From Stenotrophomonas sp. 169 (GTDB lineage Bacteria > Pseudomonadota > Gammaproteobacteria > Xanthomonadales > Xanthomonadaceae), in NCBI RefSeq assembly GCF_014621775.1, contig NZ_CP061204.1:2562501-2626500 (forward strand): a stretch of DNA of 64,000 nucleotides, read 5' to 3'. This document shows positions 46,224 to 57,067 of the stretch, one piece after another; positions within the stretch are counted from its first letter, which is position 1; each line of letters begins with the position of its first letter. The notes under the pieces were generated by a model that saw only the letters and a list, made by a program, of their open reading frames with translations, did not search any database and was not told the origin of the DNA. Made by a program: the position numbers and the translations under genes.

Positions 46224-47603
46224 TCATTCCCAGCACCGGTCCTTGCGGCCAGTCGGTGCGTGCGGGCGCTGGCAGCGGCGCGGTGCGATGCGGTCCGCCT
46301 CCAGCTCCACTTTCTTCGTGCTGCCGTCGGCCTGACGCACCAGCTCGAACGCGTCGTACAGCTTGCCGGTCACCGTACGGGCTTCGTAGTGCAGGCGCTG
46401 TGGATCGATGCGCAGCACCTGGAACAGCTGGGTGTCTTCGGCCACCGGGGACATCGTGGCGATCGCCTCTTTGGACAGGCGGTACTGCTTGGGGCTGGCA
46501 TTGCTGACGACGAACTGCGGGGTGGCCAGGCCGTCTTCACCACGGCGGCCATAGGTGTGGTCGTGGCCCTGCAGTACCAGGTCCACGTCGTGCCGTCGCA
46601 CGACCGGCAGCAGGGCGTCCTGCAGCACCGGATTGTGGCGGCCACGCGCGGGCGAGTAGAACGGCTGGTGCACCACCACGATCGTCCACGGCTGCGTGTT
46701 GGATGCCAGTACGCCATCCAGCCACTGCGCTTGTGCCTGCGCGGTGCCAAGGTCCATCGCCGAGGTGCCATCCAGCACGGCGAACCGGACGCCCTGATAG
46801 TCGAACCAGTACGTGCTCTGCTCCGCACCCTTGGCGCCGTTGTCCGGCAGGGCGAAGGTCGCGGGCCAGTGGCGGGCCATCACCCGGCGTTCCTGCGGGG
46901 TGTCTTCGAACTCTTCGAAGTACTCGTGGTTGCCGATGGCCGGTGCGAGCATCGTTTCCTGTGCCAGCCAGCCCGTGGCGGCGAACCACTCGCCCCACTC
47001 GCTGTCGTCGGCGTCATAGCCCCCGCTGACCAGATCACCGGCAAACAGGCTCAGGTGTGCGTCAGGCGCCGCCTTCTGCGCTGCGCGCACCACGCGGGTT
47101 ACATGGCTGAGGTTCTTGTTCTGGGTGTCGCCGAAGTACAGGAAGGTCATCGGCTGGTCGCCGGTGCCTGCCGTACGTAGCTGGTTCCAGGCGCTCCAGG
47201 TGTCTTTACCCTGCACGCGATACACGTACAGGGTACCCGGCTTCAGGCCGGTGACGTCGGCACGGTGGTGATGGGACAGGCCGTTCTCGGTCTGCAGCGG
47301 CTGGCTGCTGGCGGTGATGCGGGTGATCGGGCCGAAGCCCGGCGTGTCATCCGCCGGCGCGATCTCCAGCAGCGGCGCCTGCACGCTGCCGTCGGTGCGC
47401 CATCGCACGGCGAAGCCCTGTGAGGCATTCGCCGCCGGCGAGGCCACGATCCGATCCGGGAAGCCGGTTGCCGCATAGTGGCGGCTGCCGGCCGGCACCT
47501 GGCTGTTGGGCTCCACGCGCGATGCCAGCTCATCGGCCAGCGCACTGCTGCAACCCAGCGCCAAGGCCACGCCCAGGCCAAGCGAGGTCAGGCGACGGAT
47601 CAC
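46224..47603 (-). CDS. Exported purple-acid-phosphatase-like metallophosphoesterase
   Basis: 459-aa secreted phosphatase. The signal peptide is MIRRLTSLGLGVALALGCSS onward (start GTG at 47603). A fibronectin-like N-terminal domain (about 40-140; HHHRADVTGLKPGTLYVYRV) precedes the metallophosphatase core: FLYFGDTQNK, SLFAGDLVSGGYDADD, AIGNHEYFEEF, VVVHQPFYSP and LQGHDHTYGRRG supply the dinuclear-metal ligands. The GTG overlaps the stop of the phytase-like gene (GTGA), so translation is coupled. It likely releases phosphate from organic phosphates in the periplasm. Confidence 0.88.
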   Translation of the reverse strand: MIRRLTSLGLGVALALGCSSALADELASRVEPNSQVPAGSRHYAATGFPDRIVASPAANASQGFAVRWRTDGSVQAPLLEIAPADDTPGFGPITRITASSQPLQTENGLSHHHRADVTGLKPGTLYVYRVQGKDTWSAWNQLRTAGTGDQPMTFLYFGDTQNKNLSHVTRVVRAAQKAAPDAHLSLFAGDLVSGGYDADDSEWGEWFAATGWLAQETMLAPAIGNHEYFEEFEDTPQERRVMARHWPATFALPDNGAKGAEQSTYWFDYQGVRFAVLDGTSAMDLGTAQAQAQWLDGVLASNTQPWTIVVVHQPFYSPARGRHNPVLQDALLPVVRRHDVDLVLQGHDHTYGRRGEDGLATPQFVVSNASPKQYRLSKEAIATMSPVAEDTQLFQVLRIDPQRLHYEARTVTGKLYDAFELVRQADGSTKKVELEADRIAPRRCQRPHAPTGRKDRCWE

Positions 47604-48733
47604 GACGCACACTCCAGCGGCAGCGACAGCGCCTTGGCGATCTGCTCCCAGTCGAACGCCACCACGCCCTGGTCATCGTGCACGGCATACAGCGCACCGT
47701 GCGGGAAGCGTGGCGTGCCCTGCTGCATCATCCAGATGCCATCGGTGTTGGCCACGGTGTTGCCCTGGAAGGCCCCCACCGGCTTCAAGCTGTGCCGGTC
47801 AAACAGATGGAAGACGCTGCGGTCCTTGGCCTGCTCGGTGGTGATCCACCAGCCGTCCTTGCCGCAGGTGCGCAGCATCACCCCTTCCGCCTGCGCCTTG
47901 AATACATCGCGGCCGAAGGTCGTGCCGGTGAAGCGACCGGCCATCGTGTAGACCTTGAATTCGCTGGCGTAGCTTTCGTCCTCTTCGGCGATCAACAGGC
48001 GGTCGTTGGCCGGGTCGCCCCAGATCGATTCCACCACGCGCAGCGCACCGGCTTCGCTGGTATCGCCGATGCTCGCCGTCAGCGTGGCCTGCACCTTCGC
48101 CCCATCGCGGGTGACGTGATACTGGCGTACGCGCTTGTCCAGCTCAGTCAGCGGCGGCAGGATGTCGTTGCCCTGCGCGTCCTCGCCGTTGTCCCAGGAA
48201 TCGGTGACATACACGGTGTAGCCATCACGGCCCTTGTCGACCCACAGGCCATAGGGCTTGCGCAGGTCATCGGCACCGAACACCGCCAGCGGCGTGAAGT
48301 CGGGCAGCGAGAATACCTGCACGCGATGGTTGTCGCGCTCCACGATCCACATCAGATCGTCGATGATCGAAATGCCGTTGGGGCGGTCGAACTGGCCCAG
48401 TGCGCTGCCCGCGCTGCCAACGTCACGCAACGGGGTGCCGGTGCTGCCGTCGTACACCACCAGCTTGTCGGTGGCCTTAGCCGTGGCAATCAGCCAGGTC
48501 TTGCCGTCAGGTGCCTTCCACGCAGCGGGCGAGTCGATGTTGTCGTCCGGCGTCATGGGGGTCAGGAAGGCTTCGGCCAGGGTATGCACCTGACGCGGCA
48601 TGGTCGCGGCATCGGTCGCGGCCGGCGCGCCTTTGGCCGCAGCAGCGGCGCCCTCGGCAGTGGGGGCAGACGGCGTGCAGCCGCTGGCGAGTACCAGCGC
48701 CAGTGCGCCGACCAGGGCGATACGGCGCGCCAT
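47600..48733 (-). CDS. Phytase-like beta-propeller lipoprotein
   Basis: 377-aa protein. The signal peptide ends in lipobox LASGC (cysteine about residue 19), followed by an Ala-rich linker. The body has repeated propeller blades: SPAAWKAPDGKTWLIATAKA, LGQFDRPNGISIIDDLMWIV, YGLWVDKGRDGYTVYVTDSW, EGVMLRTCGKDGWWITTEQA. This pattern and spacing resemble beta-propeller (3-)phytases, which release phosphate from phytate with calcium. The assignment rests on motif pattern and on its neighbours (TonB receptor, phosphatase, pyrophosphatase). Start ATG overlaps the receptor stop (TGATG). Confidence 0.75.
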   Translation of the reverse strand: MARRIALVGALALVLASGCTPSAPTAEGAAAAAKGAPAATDAATMPRQVHTLAEAFLTPMTPDDNIDSPAAWKAPDGKTWLIATAKATDKLVVYDGSTGTPLRDVGSAGSALGQFDRPNGISIIDDLMWIVERDNHRVQVFSLPDFTPLAVFGADDLRKPYGLWVDKGRDGYTVYVTDSWDNGEDAQGNDILPPLTELDKRVRQYHVTRDGAKVQATLTASIGDTSEAGALRVVESIWGDPANDRLLIAEEDESYASEFKVYTMAGRFTGTTFGRDVFKAQAEGVMLRTCGKDGWWITTEQAKDRSVFHLFDRHSLKPVGAFQGNTVANTDGIWMMQQGTPRFPHGALYAVHDDQGVVAFDWEQIAKALSLPLECAS

Positions 48734-51303
48734 CACAGTGCCACCTTCAGGCCGACCGCATAGGTGCGACCGTATTCTTCCAGCTGCAGGGTGCGCGAAC
48801 GCGTGCCCTGGTAGAGCTCAAGCGGCTTGTCCAACAGATTCTGTGCCTCGAAGTACATGCTGACGCGGGGGGTGAATTTGTAATCCAGCGAGAAATCGAG
48901 CTGGGTGTGCGGTGCAACGTAGATGTCGAACGCGCGGCCGACGCCGATGCTGTCCAGGTATTCACTGCGGTACACCGCGGCCAGGCGCGTGCTCAGGCCA
49001 TACTTTTCGTAGCCGATGTGGGCGCTGTACACATGCTTGGACGCACGCGGCAGAGTGAAGTCATCGCCCTCGCGGCCTTCCACGCCCGGATCGAAATCGG
49101 TATCCAGCCACGTGCCGCTGGCGCCGACCAGCAGGCCATCCAGGCCCGGCGGCAGGAACGCAAGCTGCTGCTGATAGTTGAATTCGGCACCCCGTACCGT
49201 GGCCTTCTCGCCGTTGATCGGCAGGGTCACGTCGAAGCCATCGTAGGCGGGGTCGTTGTTGCGCACCGTCTCCACGATGTAGCCGTCGATGGACTTGTGG
49301 AACAGGCCCAGCGACACGATGCCGGTCGTGCCGATGTACTTCTCCACCGACAGATCGATGTTCTTCGATTCGTACGGGTCAAGCTGCGGATTGCCCAGGC
49401 GGACCTCTTCGTCGCCGCGGCTGTAGCCTACGCGCGGTGAGATGTCGCCGAACGATGGACGCGAAACCGTCTTGTTCGCCGATGCGCGCAGCACCCAGTC
49501 ATCGGTGGCGTCATAGCGCAGGTGCAGGCCCGGCAACACATTGGTGTAGCTGCTGTCGGCCACGCGCGGGGTAACGGTGAAGCTGCGCTCGTCTTCGGCC
49601 ACGTCGACCTGGTTGCCGATCGCCTTGAACTGGGTGTTCTCCACACGCACACCGCCGATGATGCGCAGCGCACCGATATCCCAGGTACCCATGGCGTAGG
49701 TCGAGAAGATGTCTTCGCTGGCGCTGTAGTCCTCTTCCAGCGAGGTCAACGCATTGGCCCCGGTCTCCTGCGGACGCGCGCTGTACAGGCCGCTGTTGGC
49801 CGCCCAGTAGCGGCGCATGAGGTCCGAGCTCATGCCCTGCCCCAGCGTGCCGTGGCGGTGATCCGGCGCACCGATGGTCCAGCTGGCGAGGTCGATGGCT
49901 GGGCCGCGACGCAGCTCGACTTCGTTGACATCCACATCGCGCTCGCGCCAACGGCCGAGCACGCCGAACTTGTAGCTGGCATTGTCCGCATCGAAGCGTA
50001 CGTTGAGCTGCGCGCTGTGTTCCTTGTCATCCACCCGCTTGGGCGACAGGATCATCCGGTCGTAGGCGTAGTTGGCATTGTCCATCCATGCATCGCTGCC
50101 CAGCGTGTAGCGCGGCAGGCGGCTGCGCTGGTCCAGCGTGCCGGACAGGTCGTCGCCGTCCAGCTCGAAGCGCGCTTCCATCTCGTCGTCCACGCGCTCT
50201 TCGGTCTTGGTGTAACCGATCTTGTAGTCGACCACGGCGGCGGACAGCCGGTTCTCGCCGCCCAGGCTGGCGGCCAAGGTATTTTCTTCCTTGGTGCGGT
50301 AGCGCATGCGCTTCTGGATCGCATCGGCCGGCAGGTCGTCCAGGCGGAACTGATCGGCACCGGTCGCGACGACGTCGGCGTCCTCGAAGTTGATGATCGT
50401 GCGCTGACGCGTCTCGGCATCGTCAAAGCGGCTGTACAGCGTGCGCAGGTAGTACGTGCTGTCTTCGCTGGGGCGCCAGTCCAGGTTGAGGTTTGCGCCG
50501 ATGCGCTTGCGCTCGATTTCATACTTGCGGCGCTGCAGGTTGATCGCAGTGACATCGCCGGGTGCCGCATCGTCCTCACCGGCGTACTCGACTTCACTGT
50601 TGTCCGACTCGAACTTGCGGTTCTGGTAGTTCACACCCAGCGCCACGCCGAACGTATCGGCGAACACTTCGCTGTAGTTGATGGCAGCTTTCGGGCTGGT
50701 GTGGCCGGAGAGCGCCTGGTGGCTGGCTTCGATCTTGCCACGCAGGCTGCGACCATCGCGGTCGAAGGCCGAGGCCGACTCCACCAGGATCGCGCCGCCG
50801 ATGGCATCGCCGGGCATGTCCGGGGTCGGCGACTTCACGACGCGAAGGCGCTCAGTGGAGTCGGAAGGAATGACGTCCAGCGGTGCGGCGCGGCTGGAAT
50901 CCTCCGGCGTACCGACTGCGATACCGTCGATGCTGACGCTGTTGAGGTTCGCATCCAGGCCGCGCACCACCACGAAGCGGCCTTCCCCCTGGTCGCGGGT
51001 GACGCTGACACCGGGCAGGCGCTGCAGGGATTCGGCCACGTTCTGGTCCGGGTACTGGCCCAGTGCATCCGACGACACCGCGTCCTCGATCGCGTTGCTG
51101 CTGCGCTTGAGGTCCACTGCGCGGACCTGCGATTCCAGCTGCGCGCGCACTTCGATGCGATCCAGGTCGGTCGCATCGGCGGCGATGGCACTGGTGGCCG
51201 CCACGTCCTGGCCGGCGGCACGCAGCGGCGCTGCAGCCCCCAGTGCCAAGGTCAGGGTGATGGCGATGGCCAACGGTGTCTTGGTCTGCACGGGTGATCC
51301 CAT
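48733..51303 (-). CDS. TonB-dependent outer membrane receptor
   Basis: 856-aa TonB-dependent transporter. The signal peptide is PLAIAITLTLALGAAAPLRA. The plug domain has ALGQYPDQNVAESLQRLPGV, VSVTRDQGEGRFVVVRGLDA, the STERLRVVKSPTPDMPGDAI segment and GGAILVESASAF. The large barrel runs to the C-terminal AVGLKVAL with an aromatic-rich end. A TonB box is not obvious. It heads the phytase-like, phosphatase and pyrophosphatase genes with overlapping codons, so it probably imports phytate or its inositol-phosphate products. Start at 51303; no strong ribosome site nearby. Confidence 0.85.
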   Translation of the reverse strand: MGSPVQTKTPLAIAITLTLALGAAAPLRAAGQDVAATSAIAADATDLDRIEVRAQLESQVRAVDLKRSSNAIEDAVSSDALGQYPDQNVAESLQRLPGVSVTRDQGEGRFVVVRGLDANLNSVSIDGIAVGTPEDSSRAAPLDVIPSDSTERLRVVKSPTPDMPGDAIGGAILVESASAFDRDGRSLRGKIEASHQALSGHTSPKAAINYSEVFADTFGVALGVNYQNRKFESDNSEVEYAGEDDAAPGDVTAINLQRRKYEIERKRIGANLNLDWRPSEDSTYYLRTLYSRFDDAETRQRTIINFEDADVVATGADQFRLDDLPADAIQKRMRYRTKEENTLAASLGGENRLSAAVVDYKIGYTKTEERVDDEMEARFELDGDDLSGTLDQRSRLPRYTLGSDAWMDNANYAYDRMILSPKRVDDKEHSAQLNVRFDADNASYKFGVLGRWRERDVDVNEVELRRGPAIDLASWTIGAPDHRHGTLGQGMSSDLMRRYWAANSGLYSARPQETGANALTSLEEDYSASEDIFSTYAMGTWDIGALRIIGGVRVENTQFKAIGNQVDVAEDERSFTVTPRVADSSYTNVLPGLHLRYDATDDWVLRASANKTVSRPSFGDISPRVGYSRGDEEVRLGNPQLDPYESKNIDLSVEKYIGTTGIVSLGLFHKSIDGYIVETVRNNDPAYDGFDVTLPINGEKATVRGAEFNYQQQLAFLPPGLDGLLVGASGTWLDTDFDPGVEGREGDDFTLPRASKHVYSAHIGYEKYGLSTRLAAVYRSEYLDSIGVGRAFDIYVAPHTQLDFSLDYKFTPRVSMYFEAQNLLDKPLELYQGTRSRTLQLEEYGRTYAVGLKVAL

Positions 51304-51458
51304 TCGGTGTGAAGAATGGGAGGGCAAGGTATGTCGGCGAGGTTGCACCGGCATGACACCGGGACACCTGTGCGGTCATGACGGCATCACCGCACTGGCC
51401 GCATAGGGCCGCGCTGGGGGACAATGGCGACCTCTGCCTTTCCCTTTGCCGGCCCCCC

Positions 51459-52088
51459 ATGAATATCGTCGAAGTGCGCCATCCGCTGGTGCAGCACAAG
51501 ATCGGGCTGATGCGCAACGCCGCGCTCAGCACCAAGGATTTCCGCGAACTGGCCAACGAGCTGGGCACCCTGCTCGCCTATGAGGCGACCGCCGACCTGG
51601 ACACCGAATCGCACACCATGGACGGCTGGTCCGGACCGGTGACGGTGCAGCGCATCGCCGGTGCCAAGATCACCGTGGTGCCGATCCTGCGCGCGGGCCT
51701 GGGCATGCTGAGCGGCGTGCTGTCGCTGATTCCCGCCGCGCGCGTCAGCGTGGTCGGCCTGCAGCGTGACGAAGAAACCCTGCAGCCGGTGCCCTACTTC
51801 GAGCGCCTGACGGGCCGCCTGGAAGAGCGCGACGCGCTGATCCTGGACCCGATGCTGGCCACCGGCGGCACCCTGATCGCGACCATCGACATGCTCAAGC
51901 GGGCCGGCGCGCGCCGCATCAAGGGCATTTTCCTGGTAGCCGCACCGGAGGGCATCGCCGCCGTACAGGCCGTGCACCCGGACGTGGAGATCTACACCGC
52001 TGCCATCGACCATCATCTGAACGAAAAGGGCTACATCCTGCCCGGCCTCGGCGACGCCGGCGACCGCATCTTCGGCACCCGCGTCTGA
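51459..52088 (+). CDS. upp: Uracil phosphoribosyltransferase
   Basis: 209-aa UPRTase that salvages uracil to UMP using PRPP. Signatures: [20 protein letters not shown] at the N terminus, [14 protein letters not shown] and the PRPP loop [20 protein letters not shown] (about residue 130), then uracil-binding [16 protein letters not shown] at the end. Length is normal. The stop codon abuts an 80-bp palindrome that separates it from the convergent MBL gene. Confidence 0.97.
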   Translation: MNIVEVRHPLVQHKIGLMRNAALSTKDFRELANELGTLLAYEATADLDTESHTMDGWSGPVTVQRIAGAKITVVPILRAGLGMLSGVLSLIPAARVSVVGLQRDEETLQPVPYFERLTGRLEERDALILDPMLATGGTLIATIDMLKRAGARRIKGIFLVAAPEGIAAVQAVHPDVEIYTAAIDHHLNEKGYILPGLGDAGDRIFGTRV

Positions 52089-52168
52089 AAAAAGGGGACG
52101 GAGGGGATTAAGTCGCATTTGGCCCACGCGTGGGCCAAATGCGACTTAATCCCCTCCGTCCCCTTTTT
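52088..52168. repeat. Perfect 80-bp GGGGACGGAGGGG palindrome
   Basis: Bases 52089-52128 and 52129-52168 are exact reverse complements with no loop (centre CCCACGCGTGGG). It begins AAAAAGGGGACGGAGGGGAT with the first A shared with the upp stop. Located between convergent genes and ending in T-runs, so a bidirectional terminator is likely. Confidence 0.9.
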
Positions 52169-52172
52169 GGTG

Positions 52173-53057
<885 letters not shown>

Positions 53058-53142
53058 GCGGCAAGTATCGGTCAGCTACCGTTAAATAATCGCTAGCCGG
53101 GGCGGTCACGCCGAGTGTGGCGCGGCGCTACCGCTGAACCAT

Positions 53143-54870
53143 TTACTTCACCTGCGCGCTGCCGACCGGATTGCGCGGGTCGCTGCCGCCGTACAACGTA
53201 TTGCTGCGGCGATCCCATTCCACCGTCTGCAGGTTGCCCCACACGTGGCTGGATCCGCGACCGCCAGCGGCGCTGTCGCCCGGCAGGTCGATCTTGTGGC
53301 CCATGGCCTGCAGCTGCTTGATGGTGCCGGCATCGAACGCATCGGTTTCCGCTTCGATCGCATCCGGCAACCACTGGTGGTGATAACGCGGCAACGCGGC
53401 AACCTGCTGCGCGGTCAGGCCCTGGTCGTAGCCGAGGATGCCCAGCAGCACCATGGTGATGATGCGGCTGCCACCCGGAGTGCCCAGCACCACCACCTTG
53501 TCGTCGCTTTCCATGAAGGTCGGCGTCATTGAGCTCAGCATGCGCTTGCCGGCCTTCGGCGCATTCGCCGCGTAACCCATCACGCCGAAGGCGTTGGGGG
53601 TACCGGGCTTGAGCGCGAAGTCATCCATTTCGTTGTTCAGCAGTACGCCGGTGCCCTTCGGAATCAAACCGGAGCCGTACAGCAGGTTCACCGTCTGCGT
53701 TGCACCCACGCGGTTGCCGTCGCGGTCGATGATCGAGAAGTGCGTGGTCTCGTCATCTTCCAGCGGCGTCGGATTGCCCGACAGCAGATCGCTGGGCGTG
53801 GCCTTTTCCGGATGGATGGTCGCGCGCAGCCCCTGCGCGTAATCCTTGCTGGTCAGCACTTTCTGCGGGATGTCGACGAAATCCGGATCACCAAGGAAGA
53901 AGGTGCGATCGCGGTATGCGCGGCGCATGGCCTCCACCACCAGGTGGGCGCGGTGCGCCTCATCCATCGATTTGATGTCCCAGCCCTCGAGGATCTGCAG
54001 CATGCTGGCCAACGCAATGCCACCGGAAGACGGCGGCGGCGCGGTGGTGATCTTCCAGCCGTTGTAATCGAACACGATCGGCTCGCGCACCTTCACCGTG
54101 TAGCCGGACAGCTCGTCGGCCGTCCAGCGGCCACCGGCCTGCTTGACCCCGGCCAGCAGCAGCTTGCCGGTCTGTCCGCGGTAGAACCCATCGAATCCGC
54201 CGTCCGCCAGACGCTGCAGCGTGCGTGCCAGTTCCGGCTGCTGGAAGATGTCGCCTTCGGCAATCGGCTTGCCGTTGCGCAGGTAGACCTCGCGCGTACC
54301 GGCATAACGTTCCATCACTTCACGGCGCGACTGGTAGCCCTTGGCCATCCGCGCGTACACGGGGAAGCCTTCGGTGGCGATGCGGATCGCCGGCTGCAGC
54401 GAGGTCTTCAGCGGCAGCTTGCCGTGCTTGGAGGACAGCTCGACCAGTGCCGCAGGCAGGCCTGGGATACCGGCCGACCAGGCACCGTTGACCGAACGGT
54501 CGCGATCCAGATTGCCGTCCTTGTCCAGGAACGCCGCTTCGGTGGCGGCCGCCGGTGCGGTCTCGCGTGCGTCCAGCATCAGGTCCTTGCCCGAGGCGGC
54601 ATCGTGCAGCAGGAAGAAGCCGCCACCGCCCAGCCCGGAGCTGATCGGTTCGACCACCGCCAAGGTGGAGGACACCGCGACGGCCGCATCGAAGGCATTG
54701 CCCCCCTGCGCCAGGATGTCCATGCCGGCCTGCGTGGCCAACTGATGGCCACTGGCGATCGCCACGCCATCGGGATGGGCGGCACGGGTGGGGCCAGTGG
54801 ATTGCGCCCACGCCAGCGGCGCAGACAGCAGCAGGCCCAGCAGCAACAAGGGGCGCAGGATCGGGTTCAT
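53143..54870 (-). CDS. ggt: Gamma-glutamyltransferase
   Basis: 575-aa periplasmic enzyme that cleaves glutathione and other gamma-glutamyl compounds; it self-processes into large and small chains. The signal peptide is PLLLLGLLLSAPLAWAQ. The large chain shows HQLATQAGMDILAQGGNAFD and GGGGFFLLHD. The autocatalytic and nucleophilic threonine is in EDDETTHFSIIDRDGN (about residue 380). The small chain has GSGLIPKGTGVLLNNEMDDF and LGTPGGSRIITMVL. Start overlaps the ferredoxin stop by ATGA. Confidence 0.95.
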   Translation of the reverse strand: MNPILRPLLLLGLLLSAPLAWAQSTGPTRAAHPDGVAIASGHQLATQAGMDILAQGGNAFDAAVAVSSTLAVVEPISSGLGGGGFFLLHDAASGKDLMLDARETAPAAATEAAFLDKDGNLDRDRSVNGAWSAGIPGLPAALVELSSKHGKLPLKTSLQPAIRIATEGFPVYARMAKGYQSRREVMERYAGTREVYLRNGKPIAEGDIFQQPELARTLQRLADGGFDGFYRGQTGKLLLAGVKQAGGRWTADELSGYTVKVREPIVFDYNGWKITTAPPPSSGGIALASMLQILEGWDIKSMDEAHRAHLVVEAMRRAYRDRTFFLGDPDFVDIPQKVLTSKDYAQGLRATIHPEKATPSDLLSGNPTPLEDDETTHFSIIDRDGNRVGATQTVNLLYGSGLIPKGTGVLLNNEMDDFALKPGTPNAFGVMGYAANAPKAGKRMLSSMTPTFMESDDKVVVLGTPGGSRIITMVLLGILGYDQGLTAQQVAALPRYHHQWLPDAIEAETDAFDAGTIKQLQAMGHKIDLPGDSAAGGRGSSHVWGNLQTVEWDRRSNTLYGGSDPRNPVGSAQVK

Positions 54871-55148
54871 TCGGATGGGGGCTCCGCGTAGAGTTCAGGG
54901 TGATCGTGCTGCAGGCCGCGCAGTTTGGCCATCAGCTGGTCGTGCGTTTCGACGATGTCCGGGTCCGGGTCGATGCATTCCACCGGACAGACGACCACGC
55001 ACTGGGCTTCGTCGAAATGGCCCACGCACTCGGTACAGCGTGCAGGGTCGATCACGTAGATGGTTTCACCCATCGAAATGGCCTGGTTGGGGCAGGCCGG
55101 CTCGCAGACGTCACAGTTGACGCAGAGCTCATTGATTTTCAGCGACAC
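54867..55148 (-). CDS. YfhL-family 4Fe-4S ferredoxin
   Basis: 93-aa bacterial-type ferredoxin. Two cluster motifs: CVNCDVCEPACPNQAIS and CTECVGHFDEAQCVVVCPVE, the second with the longer insert typical of YfhL. The start is the GTG at 55148 (SLKINELCV), preceded by GAGGAG ten bases upstream. It donates or accepts electrons for an unknown partner. Its last 4 bp overlap ggt, so the two are translated together; no functional tie is obvious. Confidence 0.92.
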   Translation of the reverse strand: MSLKINELCVNCDVCEPACPNQAISMGETIYVIDPARCTECVGHFDEAQCVVVCPVECIDPDPDIVETHDQLMAKLRGLQHDHPELYAEPPSE

Positions 55149-55240
55149 GGCGATGGACTCCTCGCCCGCGCAGCGCGGACTGCCTGGCAAGGCAGACCGC
55201 TGGACTGGCACCGGCCGGCGCGGGCGCGCTGGCCGGTCAG

Positions 55241-55291
55241 TGGCACCCCGTCGGGGGCACCTACGGCCACGCCGCAGGGCGTGGCCGCTAC
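55241..55291. repeat. GTAG-like hairpins between ferredoxin and lipoprotein genes
   Basis: GGCACCCCGTCGGGGGCACC and the perfect hairpin GGCCACGCC-GCAG-GGCGTGGCC (55265-55286) followed by GCTACC, an inverse variant GTAG element. Confidence 0.7.
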
Positions 55292-55301
55292 CGCACGGGT
55301 A

Positions 55302-55796
55302 TTACTTGGCTTCGACGAACACGTACTCGGCACCGGTCGGCTGGACGACAGCCTGCACGCGGGCATTGTCCGCAGCGTCACCGATGAACAGCACGCGCAC
55401 GTTCTTCATGGAATCCGGCGACACGTCCTTGAACACGACCTGGATCATGTCGGCCATCTTGGCCGAGGCCGACGAACCGAAGGCCAGCATGTTGCCCGGC
55501 TGCACGCCACGGGCGACGGCCTGGGTGGCGCTCTCGGTCTGGCGCTCGAACTTGGCGGCGAACTCCGGATCCGATTCCGGTGCGAGGTAGTACAGGAACG
55601 GGCTGTTGGTCACGGTGCCCATGTTCTGCACGGCCACGGTCTGCAGGTACTTCTTCCAGCCGGCATCGTCGTCCTTGGCCGGAGCGACCAGCGCCTGCTG
55701 GGCGTCGGCGGCCGGAGCCGGGGCTTCTTCCTTCTTGCAGGCGGTGAAGGCCAGGGCAAGCGAGGCCAGCAGCATGGCGCGCATGGTGGTGTTCAT
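55302..55796 (-). CDS. Hypothetical lipoprotein
   Basis: 164-aa lipoprotein of unknown function. The signal peptide MNTTMRAMLLASLALAFTAC ends in lipobox FTAC (cysteine at residue 20), then an Ala/Pro-rich linker. The mature part contains VQNMGTVTNSPFLYYLAPES and GVQPGNMLAFGSSASAKMAD, ending VVQPTGAEYVFVEAK. No family recognised. Follows coaD after 82 bp on the same strand. Confidence 0.75.
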   Translation of the reverse strand: MNTTMRAMLLASLALAFTACKKEEAPAPAADAQQALVAPAKDDDAGWKKYLQTVAVQNMGTVTNSPFLYYLAPESDPEFAAKFERQTESATQAVARGVQPGNMLAFGSSASAKMADMIQVVFKDVSPDSMKNVRVLFIGDAADNARVQAVVQPTGAEYVFVEAK

Positions 55797-55878
55797 GGGT
55801 GATCTCCCGTGGTGATTCTGTGGATTGCAGTGGATACGTAAGGATGCCGGCGGCGCTGGTGCGCCACGGGCGGGTGGT

Positions 55879-56993
<1,115 letters not shown>

Positions 56994-57067
56994 GGCGCGC
57001 TACCGGGATTGACCCGCCTACGGGTCTGTTTCATGGAATTCAGCATGTTTCGATTGTAGCGGCAGCA

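Noticed and set aside
51303..51400. Pho box before the phytate operon
   Set aside because: Partial CTGTCAT-like words (CCGTCAT, GTGTCAT) occur on the minus strand, but their spacing is 25 bases rather than the 11 or 22 expected.
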